Positions 18,121 through 27,003 of a DNA stretch of 64,000 bases are shown piece after piece. Position 1 is the first letter of the stretch. The number at the start of each line of letters is the position of its first letter. The stretch is from Hymenobacter translucens. GTDB lineage: Bacteria; Bacteroidota; Bacteroidia; Cytophagales; Hymenobacteraceae. The translations under genes and the position numbers were made by a program. The notes under the pieces are model-generated. The model had not been told where the DNA came from, searched no databases, and saw nothing but the letters and a program-made list of their open reading frames with translations. The DNA is taken from the NCBI RefSeq assembly GCF_020685205.1, contig NZ_JAJERB010000002.1, forward strand, positions 186,001-250,000. The letters are read 5' to 3'.

Positions 18121-19524
18121 ATGCAATTCCGCACCGAGAAAGACACCATGGGCCCCGTACAGGTGCCCGCCGACCGCTACTGGGGTGCCCAGACCCAGCG
18201 TTCTATCGAGAACTTCAAGATTGCCCAGGACATCAGCCGGATGCCCACCGAAATCATCCGCGCCTTTGCTTACCTGAAGAAGGCTGCGGCCCTGACCAAC
18301 CGTGACGCGGGCATTCTGCCGGCGGAAAAGGCGGACCTCATCGGCCGGGTATGCGACGAAATCCTGGAAGGCAAGCTCGACAGCGAATTCCCACTGGTGG
18401 TTTGGCAGACCGGCTCGGGCACGCAGAGCAACATGAACGTGAACGAGGTGGTTGCTTACCGCGGCCACGTGCTGCAGGGCGGCTCCCTGAGCGACGAAAA
18501 GAAGGCCCTGGCCCCGAACGACGACGTGAACAAGTCGCAGTCCTCGAACGACACCTTCCCGACGGCCATGCACATTGCCGCCTACCAGACGCTGGTGCAG
18601 GTCACGATTCCGGGCATTGAGAAGCTGCGCGACACGCTCAAGCGCAAGAGCGAGGAGTTCATGCACGTCGTCAAGATTGGCCGCACCCACCTGATGGACG
18701 CCACCCCGCTGACCGTGGGGCAGGAGTTTTCGGGCTACGTGTCGCAGCTCGATCACGGCCTGCGCGCCATCCACAACACCCTGGCCCACCTGAGCGAGCT
18801 GGCTTTGGGCGGCACCGCCGTGGGTACGGGCATCAACACCCCTCCCGGCTACTCCGAGAACGTAGCCAAGCACATTGCCGACCTCACCGGCCTGCCCTTC
18901 ATCACGGCTGAAAACAAGTTTGAGGCCCTGGCCGCCCACGACGCCATCGTGGAAGCCCATGGCGCGCTCAAGACCGTAGCCGCTTCGCTGATGAAGATTG
19001 GCAATGACATCCGCCTGCTGGCTTCAGGCCCCCGCGCCGGCATCGGTGAGCTGTACATTCCCGACAACGAGCCCGGCTCGTCCATCATGCCCGGCAAGGT
19101 GAACCCCACCCAGAGCGAGGCCATGACGATGGTAGCGGCCCAGGTGATGGGCAACGACGTGGCCATCAACATCGGCGGCATGAACGGTCACTTCGAGCTG
19201 AACGTGTTCAAGCCCGTGATGATCTACAACTTCCTGCAGTCGGCCCGCCTGATCGGGGACGTGTGCGTGTCGTTCAACGACAAGTGCGCCGAGGGTATCC
19301 AGCCCCTGGAAGACAACATCCGCAAGCACGTGCAGTCGTCCTTGATGCTGGTAACGGCCCTGAACCCCCACATCGGCTACTACAAGGCCGCTGAAATAGC
19401 CCAGACCGCCCACAAAAACGGCAGCACCCTGAAGGAAACCGCCCTGCAGCTCGGCTACCTCACCGAGGAGCAGTTCGACCAGTGGCTGAAGCCCGAGGAC
19501 ATGGTGGGCGAAATCAAGAAGTAG
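18121..19524 (+). CDS. fumC: Fumarate hydratase, class II
   Basis: 467 residues from the ATG at 18121, which gives the conserved start [16 protein letters not shown]; an upstream in-frame ATG at 18046 only adds unrelated sequence. It contains the fumarase/aspartase signature [13 protein letters not shown] and the active-site stretches [24 protein letters not shown] and [16 protein letters not shown]. The length equals that of other class II fumarases. It converts fumarate to malate in the citric acid cycle, in the cytoplasm, without an iron-sulfur cluster. It stands alone as a transcription unit. Confidence 0.96.
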   Translation: MQFRTEKDTMGPVQVPADRYWGAQTQRSIENFKIAQDISRMPTEIIRAFAYLKKAAALTNRDAGILPAEKADLIGRVCDEILEGKLDSEFPLVVWQTGSGTQSNMNVNEVVAYRGHVLQGGSLSDEKKALAPNDDVNKSQSSNDTFPTAMHIAAYQTLVQVTIPGIEKLRDTLKRKSEEFMHVVKIGRTHLMDATPLTVGQEFSGYVSQLDHGLRAIHNTLAHLSELALGGTAVGTGINTPPGYSENVAKHIADLTGLPFITAENKFEALAAHDAIVEAHGALKTVAASLMKIGNDIRLLASGPRAGIGELYIPDNEPGSSIMPGKVNPTQSEAMTMVAAQVMGNDVAINIGGMNGHFELNVFKPVMIYNFLQSARLIGDVCVSFNDKCAEGIQPLEDNIRKHVQSSLMLVTALNPHIGYYKAAEIAQTAHKNGSTLKETALQLGYLTEEQFDQWLKPEDMVGEIKK

Positions 19525-19540
19525 TTAGTTGAATAGTACC

Positions 19541-19645
19541 AGAACGTCATGCTGAGCGAAGTCGAAGCATCTCTCCCGCCTCGTTGGATTAGTAATTCCA
19601 ACGTCAGCAAGCGAGATTCCCCGGCTGCGCTCGGAATGACGTTCT
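19541..19645. repeat. Intergenic inverted-repeat element (AGAACGTCATGCTGAGCG type)
   Basis: The left arm starting AGAACGTCATGCTGAGCGAA (19541-19573) is complementary at 26 of 33 positions to the right arm ending GCTCGGAATGACGTTCT (19613-19645). A second small hairpin sits between them (CGTTGGA ... TCCAACG). The element fills almost all of the space between fumC and the acetyltransferase gene. I recall similar GTCATGCTGAGCGAAG sequences as multi-copy intergenic repeats in Hymenobacter-like genomes, but copy number cannot be tested here. Confidence 0.75.
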
Positions 19646-19675
19646 GCTTTTAACCTTTTGCGCTCCTGCTTCTCC

Positions 19676-20269
19676 ATGGATTTTTCCCGCTGTATTACGC
19701 TCGAAAACAGCCGCGCCCGCCTGCGCCCCCTCGACCCCACCGACTTTGCGGCCCTCAAGCCCGTAGCCTTCGACCGGGAGCTGTGGAAGTACACGCTGAC
19801 GGCCTGCCACTCGCCCATGGACCTGGCCGCCTACGTGCAGCAGGCCCTGCAGGGCCGGGAGAAAGGACTGCGCTACCCCTTCGTCATCATCGACCGGCAC
19901 ACCGGGCAGGTGGCGGGCAGCACAAGCTACTACAACGTGAACCTGGACGAGCAGCGCCTGAGCATCGGCTACACCTGGGTGGGCAAGGAGTTTCAGCGCA
20001 GCGGCCTTAACCGGGCCTGCAAGCACCTGCTGCTCAACCACGCCTTCGGCAACCTCGGCTGCGAGCGGGTGGAGCTCGAAACCGACTCCCGCAACTGGAA
20101 GTCGCGCGAGGCCATGGCCCGGATGGGTGCCACCGAGGAAGGCACGCTGCGCAGCCACCGCAACACCCAGGGCGGCATCCGGCGCGACACGGTCATCTTC
20201 AGCATCCTGAAACCCGAGTGGGACGGGCTGCGCCAAAGCGTCTTTCGCGAATTCGACGCCCGTGGCTAA
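19676..20269 (+). CDS. GNAT-family N-acetyltransferase (RimJ/RimL type)
   Basis: 197 residues from the ATG at 19676 (MDFSRCITLENSRARLRPLD), which matches the usual RimJ/RimL start. The acetyl-CoA region includes LSIGYTWVGKEFQRSGLNRA and VELETDSRNWKSREAMARMG, then LRSHRNTQGGIRRDTVIFS. Members acetylate protein N-termini or small molecules; the substrate is not predictable. The stop overlaps the GTG start of dgkA by 8 bases, so the two are translationally coupled. The short leader lies right after an inverted-repeat element. Confidence 0.85.
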   Translation: MDFSRCITLENSRARLRPLDPTDFAALKPVAFDRELWKYTLTACHSPMDLAAYVQQALQGREKGLRYPFVIIDRHTGQVAGSTSYYNVNLDEQRLSIGYTWVGKEFQRSGLNRACKHLLLNHAFGNLGCERVELETDSRNWKSREAMARMGATEEGTLRSHRNTQGGIRRDTVIFSILKPEWDGLRQSVFREFDARG

Positions 20270-20654
20270 GCCTCAGAAAGGAGGGCGGCTCCAGCGCCGC
20301 ATTGCCAGCTTTGGCTACGCCTTCCGGGGCGTGTGGAGCGCCCTGGGCTCGGAGGTGCACCTGCGCTTTCACGCCCTGTCCACAGTAGTGGCCGTCGGCC
20401 TAGGCTTCTATTTCGGCCTGAGCCGCCTCGACTGGGCGCTGGTCGTGCTGGCCATCGGCACGGTGTGGTCGGCGGAGCTGATGAACACGGCCGTGGAAGC
20501 CATTGTGGACCTGGTGTCGCCGGACTACCACGTGCTGGCCGGCAAAGCCAAGGACGTAGCGGCCGGGGCCGTACTGGTGACGGCCATAGCCGCGCTGGTC
20601 ATCGGGGTACTGGTGTTCGGGCCCCACGTAGGGGCGCTCTGGCAAGGCCAATAA
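20262..20654 (+). CDS. dgkA: Diacylglycerol kinase / undecaprenol kinase family protein
   Basis: 130 residues starting at a GTG that overlaps the previous gene. It is a small three-helix membrane enzyme with the DgkA signature ELMNTAVEAIVDLVSP, then AGKAKDVAAGAVL. In bacteria with this short form the substrate is often undecaprenol, recycled to undecaprenyl phosphate for cell wall synthesis; diacylglycerol is the alternative. Hydrophobic segments lie near 40-58, 60-80 and 100-122. Confidence 0.93.
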   Translation: MAKPQKGGRLQRRIASFGYAFRGVWSALGSEVHLRFHALSTVVAVGLGFYFGLSRLDWALVVLAIGTVWSAELMNTAVEAIVDLVSPDYHVLAGKAKDVAAGAVLVTAIAALVIGVLVFGPHVGALWQGQ

Positions 20655-20738
20655 ACAAATACTGCGGGCCGGCGTAAGTTGATTGTTGCCTGCGGGCAGC
20701 GTCCATCCTTTTCCGTTGTCTGTCTAGCCCTCCCGTAT

Positions 20739-21215
20739 ATGCGTCTGCCCCTGCTTTTTGCTACGGTGGTAGCCTCCGCCTCTTTCTTGCTGACGAATGC
20801 CTGTCAGCGCAACGTATCCGTAAAGAATCATACCGACGTACCCGCGACCGGTACCGTTACCCCGACCACCCCCACGGCCCCCACCACCACAACCGTCACG
20901 AGCGCCCCGCCCGACCGGCCGATGGCAGCGTTTGACAAAGCCAACCGACCTAAGTGGCTCGACGACAAGATTCTGGCCTTCCAGGCTGAGCCCAAGCAGA
21001 ACCCGCCTATCCAGGTGATGAGCTACCGCTACAACGGGGAAGTGGTGTACTACGTGACGGCCCCGTGCTGTGACCAGTTCACTACTTTATATGACCAGCA
21101 GGGCAAAGTGCTGTGTCAGCCCGACGGCGGCATTACCGGCCGGGGCGACGGGCGCTGCGCCGATTTCACGAAGAACCGCACCGAAGAAAAGCTGGTCTGG
21201 CAGGATCAGCGCTGA
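20739..21215 (+). CDS. Small exported protein, DUF6970-like
   Basis: 158 residues from the ATG at 20739, which opens a signal sequence (MRLPLLFATVVASASFLLTN) followed by AC. This may be a lipoprotein site, although the lipobox is imperfect. A Thr/Pro-rich spacer (about 40-70) follows. The C-terminal domain has PKWLDDKI, YRYNGEVVYYVTAPCCDQF and LCQPDGGITGRGDGRC. It resembles a Bacteroidota domain I associate with DUF6970. The paired cysteines (CC) and the later LC and RC suggest disulfides. No role is known. Confidence 0.65.
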   Translation: MRLPLLFATVVASASFLLTNACQRNVSVKNHTDVPATGTVTPTTPTAPTTTTVTSAPPDRPMAAFDKANRPKWLDDKILAFQAEPKQNPPIQVMSYRYNGEVVYYVTAPCCDQFTTLYDQQGKVLCQPDGGITGRGDGRCADFTKNRTEEKLVWQDQR

Positions 21216-21310
21216 AACCAGGACCCGGCCCGGGGGGTTAGCACCCGGTACTGCACCGGTTCGGCCACCCCAGCCCAACCCCTGCTTTTTTCCTACGAAC
21301 CTTTTGCACC

Positions 21311-21808
21311 ATGATAAATACGCTCGAAAAACTTGGCGCCTACAACGTGTGGGCCAATACCACCCTGCTCGGCCGCCTCGACGAAGTAGCGGCCCGCCAG
21401 GAAATTCCCGCCATCTGCCTGCGTCTCTTCAGCCACGTGCTTAACGCCCAGGCCATCTGGATTGCCCGCATCACCGGCACCCAAAGCCCGGTGAAGGTGT
21501 GGCAGGAGCATACCCTCGAAGGCCTGCACCAGCTCCACGAGCAAACCTCGGAGCGCCTGCACCAGCTGATGACGGATGCCGACGACGAGGAGCTGCACCG
21601 CCTGATTTCCTACACCAACTCCCAGGGCAACGCCTACGAAAGCCAGGTGTCCGACATCCTGACCCACGCTACGGTGCACGCCAACTACCACCGCGCCCAG
21701 GTAGCAACCCGGATGCGGGAGCACGGCTTGGAGCCCATCAACACCGACTTCATTACCTACTGCCGGGAGCTGTCGGCTGCCGCGCGGCAGACGGTGCCGA
21801 GCCTGTAG
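21311..21808 (+). CDS. DinB-family protein
   Basis: 165 residues. A four-helix-bundle pattern carries the three metal-binding histidines typical of DinB/YfiT proteins: one in LFSHVLNAQAIW (about residue 41) and two in THATVHANYHRAQVATRM (about 125-137). Bacterial DinB-like proteins are metal-dependent thiol transferases or unknown stress proteins. A strong intrinsic terminator follows 23 bases downstream, so the gene is probably a single-gene unit. Confidence 0.85.
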   Translation: MINTLEKLGAYNVWANTTLLGRLDEVAARQEIPAICLRLFSHVLNAQAIWIARITGTQSPVKVWQEHTLEGLHQLHEQTSERLHQLMTDADDEELHRLISYTNSQGNAYESQVSDILTHATVHANYHRAQVATRMREHGLEPINTDFITYCRELSAAARQTVPSL

Positions 21809-21830
21809 CATGCCTTATTTCGGCATCTCG

Positions 21831-21857
21831 AAAAACCCTTCCGGCCCCGGGAGGGTT
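21831..21857 (+). terminator. Intrinsic terminator after dinB-like gene
   Basis: AAAAACCCT pairs with AGGGTTTTT around a GC-rich loop, followed by the end of the T-run. It lies between the DinB-family gene and the thioredoxin-like gene. Confidence 0.8.
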
Positions 21858-21891
21858 TTTCAGCATCTATAGCCTCCCGACTGCCTTAATT

Positions 21892-22515
21892 ATGTCTCCG
21901 ATAATCGTCTCCGAACCCGTACTTGATGCCGGCCGCCTGCAAAGCGCCTACTCCTATGCCGCCTACCGCCAGCTGATCGACGAGCTGATGGCCCGGAATC
22001 TGACCACCGGCCCGAAGCAGAGCGAGCAGCTCGTCCAGTACGCCCGTCTGAACATTCAGCGCATGCAGCGTATCGACAAAACCATACAGCTGCTGCCCGA
22101 CGTGCAGGCCACTCTCGACGCCCTACCCCGCCGCTATGAGTGGGTGATCCTGACCGAGGGCTGGTGCGGCGACGCGGCCCAGCTGGTGCCGGTATTGGAG
22201 GCCGTAGCCCAGGCCAGCCGGGGCAAAATCACCACGCACTACCTGCTTCGCGACGAAAATTTAGATTTGATGGACCGTTACCTCACCAACGGCGGCCGGT
22301 CAATTCCCAAGCTGCTGGTGCTGGACCCCGTTACCTTGACGGAGCTGGCTACCTGGGGGCCGCGCCCGGCGGTAGCTCAGAAGCTCCTGCTCGACCTCAA
22401 AGCCCAGGGGGCTAGTCATGAGCAGTACGCCGAGCAGATTCACGCCTGGTACGCCAAAGACCGCACCCTTAGCACCCAGCGCGAGCTGCTAGCTCTGCTA
22501 CAGGGGCTGGAATAA
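21892..22515 (+). CDS. Thioredoxin-fold protein with single-cysteine WCGDA motif
   Basis: 207 residues from the ATG at 21892. An upstream in-frame ATG is rejected because the terminator at 21831-21857 would lie within that frame. The N-terminal helices precede a thioredoxin-like core (about 80-170) with WVILTEGWCGDAAQLVPVLE and the cis-proline segment GGRSIPKLLVLD. The usual CxxC is reduced to one Cys (C-G-D-A), so it cannot form the ordinary intramolecular disulfide. Related Bacteroidota proteins are annotated as thioredoxin family proteins. No signal peptide is present, so it is cytoplasmic. Confidence 0.8.
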   Translation: MSPIIVSEPVLDAGRLQSAYSYAAYRQLIDELMARNLTTGPKQSEQLVQYARLNIQRMQRIDKTIQLLPDVQATLDALPRRYEWVILTEGWCGDAAQLVPVLEAVAQASRGKITTHYLLRDENLDLMDRYLTNGGRSIPKLLVLDPVTLTELATWGPRPAVAQKLLLDLKAQGASHEQYAEQIHAWYAKDRTLSTQRELLALLQGLE

Positions 22516-22547
22516 GCTAACAGCTATCAGCTGCTGGCTGTTAGCTT
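22514..22547. repeat. Heptad-built hairpin element at a stop codon
   Basis: AAGCTAACAGC (22514-22524) is the exact inverse of GCTGTTAGCTT (22537-22547). The stretch reads as consecutive 7-base units each starting GCT (GCTAACA, GCTATCA, GCTGCTG, GCTGTTA, GCTTTCC). It begins inside the TAA stop of the thioredoxin-like gene. Confidence 0.6.
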
Positions 22548-22590
22548 TCCGCCACGTACCCAGAGCACTGATTTGAAATTAGATTCACAA

Positions 22591-22626
22591 AAAAGCCCCG
22601 GCCTGATACAGGTCGGGGCTTTTTTG
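22591..22626. terminator. Bidirectional intrinsic terminator
   Basis: AAAAGCCCCG, a CCTG...CAGG-type extension, and CGGGGCTTTTTT form a strong hairpin between two converging genes, the thioredoxin-like gene and the DUF4382 lipoprotein. Confidence 0.82.
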
Positions 22627-22661
22627 TATTCAGTACAAGCTTACCGCTTGCCGCTCAAAAA

Positions 22662-23504
22662 CTACTGCAGCGGGATGGCACCCAGGTCAGTGGTCTGGTT
22701 GTTCAGAACGGTCTTACCGGTCAGGGTTACGTTGCGGTAAGCGGACTGACCAGTGGGGGCCGTGGTGGAAGGGTACAGCTCTACGCGGTAGGTGCCGGAA
22801 GGCAGGCTGTTGATCTGGAAAGCTCCCGATGCATCAGCCGAAGTGCTGAACGTGTCGGCCGGAGTGAGCGACGTCCGGATGGCCAGCACCTGGGGCAGGG
22901 AAGCGGCGGGCGTAACGGTACCACGCAGGGCGCCGGCAATGTCCTGGGCAATAACCCGGATAACCGGCTTCAGCAGGTACCGCTCTTTCTTGTCGTTGCC
23001 GGGGCGCCAGTTGCCGCGCTCCACAATTGACTTGGCTACGTCGAAGTCCAGCACCAGCTGGAAGGTCTGCCGCTCCTGAAGGGTAGCTTTGTCGAGCTTC
23101 AGCTTCACGCCCGAGCTTTGGCCGCTGGGCGTTTTCAGGTCGTAGCGCTGCCCGTCCTGCCCGACTACGTAGCTGTCGGGGCCCAGGAGCAGGCGGATTT
23201 CCTTCAGGTCGCCGGGGGTGAAGTCGGTGCTGACCAGCAGGGCCGAGCGGCCGTTCACGTAGTTCAGCACGTTCACCGTCTGGGGCGTGAAGGGCAGCAG
23301 CTCCCAGCCGTCGGGGTTGCCTGCTTCCTTCAGGTGCACCTCAATCTGACGCACATCCAGTACCACCTGCTGAAAGTTGCCGGGCGCATCCGTGAGGCGC
23401 ACCTCCAGCTTCGACGATTTTTCATCAGTAGAATCGTTGCCGGAGCAGCTGGTCAGGGCCAGTCCGGTGAACAGGGCGAAGGGAAGGAGTCGAGTGAGTT
23501 TCAT
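22662..23504 (-). CDS. DUF4382-domain lipoprotein
   Basis: 280 residues. A lipoprotein signal (MKLTRLLPFALFTGLALTSC) has lipobox LTSC with the acylated Cys at 20. The DUF4382 domain (about 32-190) begins KLEVRLTDAPGNFQQVVLDV and includes YVNGRSALLVSTDFTPGDLK. The C-terminal part (about 195-280) looks like a carboxypeptidase-regulatory beta-sandwich: LRGTVTPAASLPQVLAIR, SLPSGTYRVELYPS. By family it is a periplasmic or surface lipoprotein of unknown function. It is monocistronic, ending at the bidirectional terminator. Confidence 0.88.
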   Translation of the reverse strand: MKLTRLLPFALFTGLALTSCSGNDSTDEKSSKLEVRLTDAPGNFQQVVLDVRQIEVHLKEAGNPDGWELLPFTPQTVNVLNYVNGRSALLVSTDFTPGDLKEIRLLLGPDSYVVGQDGQRYDLKTPSGQSSGVKLKLDKATLQERQTFQLVLDFDVAKSIVERGNWRPGNDKKERYLLKPVIRVIAQDIAGALRGTVTPAASLPQVLAIRTSLTPADTFSTSADASGAFQINSLPSGTYRVELYPSTTAPTGQSAYRNVTLTGKTVLNNQTTDLGAIPLQ

Positions 23505-23658
23505 GATAAAAGGGAGAGAAGGAACAGAAAGATAAGCAGCCGCTGACTTCTACGCAAGCTGCGGATTTCCGTTTGGCACAATAATCCGGCCACTTTCAGC
23601 TTGATTTTCCCTTCCTTGCAGGCTATACCTCACATTGCACTTTTTGAATTCACTGTCT

Positions 23659-26600
23659 TCAGCCCCCGCCTTTGGTGGTATCCGCCGGGGCCGGGGTAGC
23701 CGGGGCAGGCGTCGGATCCGCAGTCGGAGCTGAAGGCGCCGGGGTAGGCGTTGGGGTAGCGGGAGCAGGCTTACGGCCCCGGTTAAACAAACCATTCAGT
23801 CCTTCCGACGCCTTATTACGAAGCTTGGCTTCGGCTTCGAGGCGCTTCTTTTCCACTTCCTGCCGGGCTTTAACTTCCAGCTCCTCCCGGCGGCGGTCCA
23901 GCTCCCGCCGGGCGCTGTCCTGGGCTACCTGGGCCTTGGCGGCCAGCTTCAGCTTGGCATTATCGACCTGGCTTTGCACCACGCTTTGCACCAGATTCTT
24001 CGCTACGTCCTTGGCCTGGTTTTTCACGCTCCCGGTCGTGAGAGCCACCTGGGGGCTTTTCACGGTGCCGCCAATCTTAAGTCCCAGCGTCACCCGTTCG
24101 GTACCCTTGATGTCCTGCACGCCGGTCAGCTGGGTGAGGCGGGAGTTCAGCGCGTTGCCCACTTTGCCAGTGGGCATGTCGATGGCCGTGATGTACTCGA
24201 GCTTGCCGTTCACGTTGTTGGATCCGCCCACGGTCAGCTTCAGCTGGCCTACCGTGAAGTCGAAGGGCTTCACGATGAAGTTGCCGTTCAGCATCTCGGC
24301 GGCCACGTCCTTGTTCTCGACCACAAACCGCTTCAGCTCCTGCAGCTGGGTCAGGGTACTCATCTTGGTCAGCACTTCGGAGTTGGCCACGGCGGCCCGC
24401 ACTACTTCCACCACGCCCCGGCCGGTAAGGGTGCTGTAGTTGGGCACCATGTCGGGCCCCATTTCCCCGGTTACCTTGAAGTTGGTCGAAAAGACGCCCT
24501 CCAGCTGACTGGCCAGCGGCACCAGCGTCTTAATCGAGTTAAAGGCGGCAAAAGCATTCTGGAAGTTCAGATTCTTGATGTTCAGGCCAACGTCGAACTT
24601 GGGGTGGGCCAGGTTCTTGCTGCTGTAGCTGCCGCTGGTGGCAAACGACCCGCCCAGGGAGTTAAAGGTAAGCCCGTTGAGCACGGCCGCTTCGTCGCGC
24701 ACCGTTACCAGCCCCTTCACATTGTCGAGCTTGAGGTTGTCGTAGATCACCTGCCCCACCGTGCTGTTCAGCGTCAGGTCGAAGAACTTCGGAATCTGCA
24801 GCACGCCGTCGGCTTTGGTGGCTGCAGCCGGCGCCTTGGTAGCCGCCACGGCACCCGTAGTAGGCTTGGCCGACACCTCATCGACCATCCACTCGTTTAC
24901 GTTAAACCGCTGGCTGTTCACGGTCAGGTTGCCCCGCAGCGACTGGCCGGGGGTGAACAGATAGCCCATGTAGTTGGCGATGGTCCCGGAGGCGGCAATG
25001 TCGGACGAGCCTACGAAGCCCTGCATGTTCTGCAGCACAATCTCGTTGTTGTTGAACGTGGCTGCGGCCGAGTTTACCCGCACGCCCTGGGGCAGGTCCT
25101 GGCTTTTGTAGGTCACATTGCTGGCCTGCACCCGGCCCGAAGCCACCACGCTCTGGTAGCGCCCGGCCTCGATGTCGGCCATGTTGCCCTTGGCCAAAAC
25201 GTTGCCCTTCAGCCGGCCCGTCACCGTCATGCCCTCCAGCGGGAAGATCTTGGTCAGCTTGGTTAAATCCACGGTGCCGTGCACGTCGGCGTCGAACACC
25301 GGCTTGTCGATGTTGTGGGCGGCCACCCGGCCTTCAAGCGGCTCCCCGTCGAGCAGCATCCGGAACTGCGGAATGTTGATATAAGTATCGTTGGGCTTGC
25401 CAGTGGCGTTGGCGACGGTGCCGGTCAGGGCCAGGTTCTCAATCGGGGCCGGAAACTGCTTGCTTTTTACGTAGCCGTTCATGAGGCGCAGAGCGGCCTG
25501 CACTACCGGCATCTGGGTTTTGGAATAGGTGCCTTTGGCCGTAGCATCCACAAACAGCTGCCCGCGCAGCAGCAGATCCTGCACCGGGTACACTTTCATC
25601 ATCTCGGCCAGGTCCACGTTGGCTTTCACCCGCCCGTCCACCTTCATCGGCTCCAGCCCGTCGATGGCTACGTTGCCGTCAATCGGGTTTTTGCCGAGGT
25701 CGAGGTGAAACTGCTTCACGTTCACCTTCATGTTGTTGGTAAAGCCCGAGGGGTTGTCCAGGGCCAAGTCGATGTTGATGTTGCGGGCTCGCTGGGGCAG
25801 CTCGGGGTAGTGAAACATGCCGTTCTGCACTTGCAGGTTTACGCCGTAGCCGGGCATGTTCAGCTCATTCTGCACGCCTTTGTAGTAGCCGTCGAAGGCC
25901 ACCTTGCCGCTGGCCTCAATGCTTTTAAACCGCTCGGTATAAGCTCCGGGCACCAGACTCAGGATGTTCTTGAAGTCGGTTTCGAGGGCTTTGAACGTAA
26001 GGTCGTAGGTGATGTCGGTATCGTTGGGCAAGCCGATGGCACCCTGGAAGGTGGCGGGAAACTCGTTGAGCTGCACCCGGTTCTCCTTGAAGGTGAACAG
26101 CATCTTTTCCAGATTCATGGCCACGGTCACGGCGGCATTGAGCTTCTTATTGGTGATGTACTCCATGCCGTCGTAGCTCATCGAGAACTGCTCGGCGGTG
26201 GTCTGGCTGACCATGTCGAACACGTTCTGCTCGAAGTCGCCGGAGCCGGTGTGGTTTACGCCCCGGGCCTGCATCCCGAACGGAATGGTGAGGTCCTCGT
26301 AGCGCAGACGGCCGTTGTTGATCTGCCAGCCTTTGATAGCCAAACTGATCTGGGTGGTGTCCTTGCCCTGCCGGGCCAGGGCCGAGTCGGAAAGAAAGAT
26401 GTCCCAGTTGGCCTTGCCACCCTTTAGTATGCGCAGACTCAGCGCCGGCTGGTCCAGCTCGATGCTTTTGATTTTGATCTGCTCGCCCCGGATGACGGTC
26501 ATCAGATCCAGCCCCACCCGGAACGAGGGCAGGTAAGCCAGGGTGTCGCGGGAAAAGGAGTCCTGCCCGATGATGCGCAGGTCATCGATGCTCAGGGCCA

Positions 26601-26790
26601 GGTCCGGAAACGTGCGAAACAAGCTCAAGCTCACGTTCGAGGGGTCGTACTCAACTTTTGCCGCTACCCGCTCGGCCAGCTGCCGGTCGAGCACCTGCTT
26701 AAGCTTGTCCTTGAACAGGACGGGCGTGAGGGCCACGGCGGCCACCAGCACCACCAGGAAAATCAGCAGACCTAAAAAGAATTTACGCAT
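23659..26790 (-). CDS. AsmA-family envelope protein
   Basis: 1043 residues from the ATG at 26790 (MRKFFLGLLIFLVVLVAAVA), preferred over 26817 because it puts the membrane anchor at the very N-terminus. The remainder is a long repetitive beta-rich region typical of AsmA/TamB-like proteins, including an AsmA_2-type C-terminal part (GRGVVEVVRAAVANSEVLTK). A charged Ala/Arg/Glu helix (about 945-1005) and a Pro/Thr/Ala tail follow. Family members bridge inner and outer membranes and are linked to phospholipid or outer-membrane homeostasis. Upstream is a divergent PorP/SprF gene. Confidence 0.88.
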   Translation of the reverse strand: MRKFFLGLLIFLVVLVAAVALTPVLFKDKLKQVLDRQLAERVAAKVEYDPSNVSLSLFRTFPDLALSIDDLRIIGQDSFSRDTLAYLPSFRVGLDLMTVIRGEQIKIKSIELDQPALSLRILKGGKANWDIFLSDSALARQGKDTTQISLAIKGWQINNGRLRYEDLTIPFGMQARGVNHTGSGDFEQNVFDMVSQTTAEQFSMSYDGMEYITNKKLNAAVTVAMNLEKMLFTFKENRVQLNEFPATFQGAIGLPNDTDITYDLTFKALETDFKNILSLVPGAYTERFKSIEASGKVAFDGYYKGVQNELNMPGYGVNLQVQNGMFHYPELPQRARNINIDLALDNPSGFTNNMKVNVKQFHLDLGKNPIDGNVAIDGLEPMKVDGRVKANVDLAEMMKVYPVQDLLLRGQLFVDATAKGTYSKTQMPVVQAALRLMNGYVKSKQFPAPIENLALTGTVANATGKPNDTYINIPQFRMLLDGEPLEGRVAAHNIDKPVFDADVHGTVDLTKLTKIFPLEGMTVTGRLKGNVLAKGNMADIEAGRYQSVVASGRVQASNVTYKSQDLPQGVRVNSAAATFNNNEIVLQNMQGFVGSSDIAASGTIANYMGYLFTPGQSLRGNLTVNSQRFNVNEWMVDEVSAKPTTGAVAATKAPAAATKADGVLQIPKFFDLTLNSTVGQVIYDNLKLDNVKGLVTVRDEAAVLNGLTFNSLGGSFATSGSYSSKNLAHPKFDVGLNIKNLNFQNAFAAFNSIKTLVPLASQLEGVFSTNFKVTGEMGPDMVPNYSTLTGRGVVEVVRAAVANSEVLTKMSTLTQLQELKRFVVENKDVAAEMLNGNFIVKPFDFTVGQLKLTVGGSNNVNGKLEYITAIDMPTGKVGNALNSRLTQLTGVQDIKGTERVTLGLKIGGTVKSPQVALTTGSVKNQAKDVAKNLVQSVVQSQVDNAKLKLAAKAQVAQDSARRELDRRREELEVKARQEVEKKRLEAEAKLRNKASEGLNGLFNRGRKPAPATPTPTPAPSAPTADPTPAPATPAPADTTKGGG

Positions 26791-27003
26791 AGCAGTACGG
26801 GAAGAAGCCGAATTCAATCCGACGAGATTCTATATAGCGCCGGCCTAAGCAAAAGTAGGGCACACGGGGGAGGTTTAGCTCCGCCTCCAAAGGGTTACGA
26901 AGCCGGCAGGCTGATAAAGATGAAGGATTTTACCACCTTAGGCTCCAGGTTTCACCTAACCTACGTACCAAACGCAACCACCCCTGCGTTAGTGCACCTG
27001 CTT

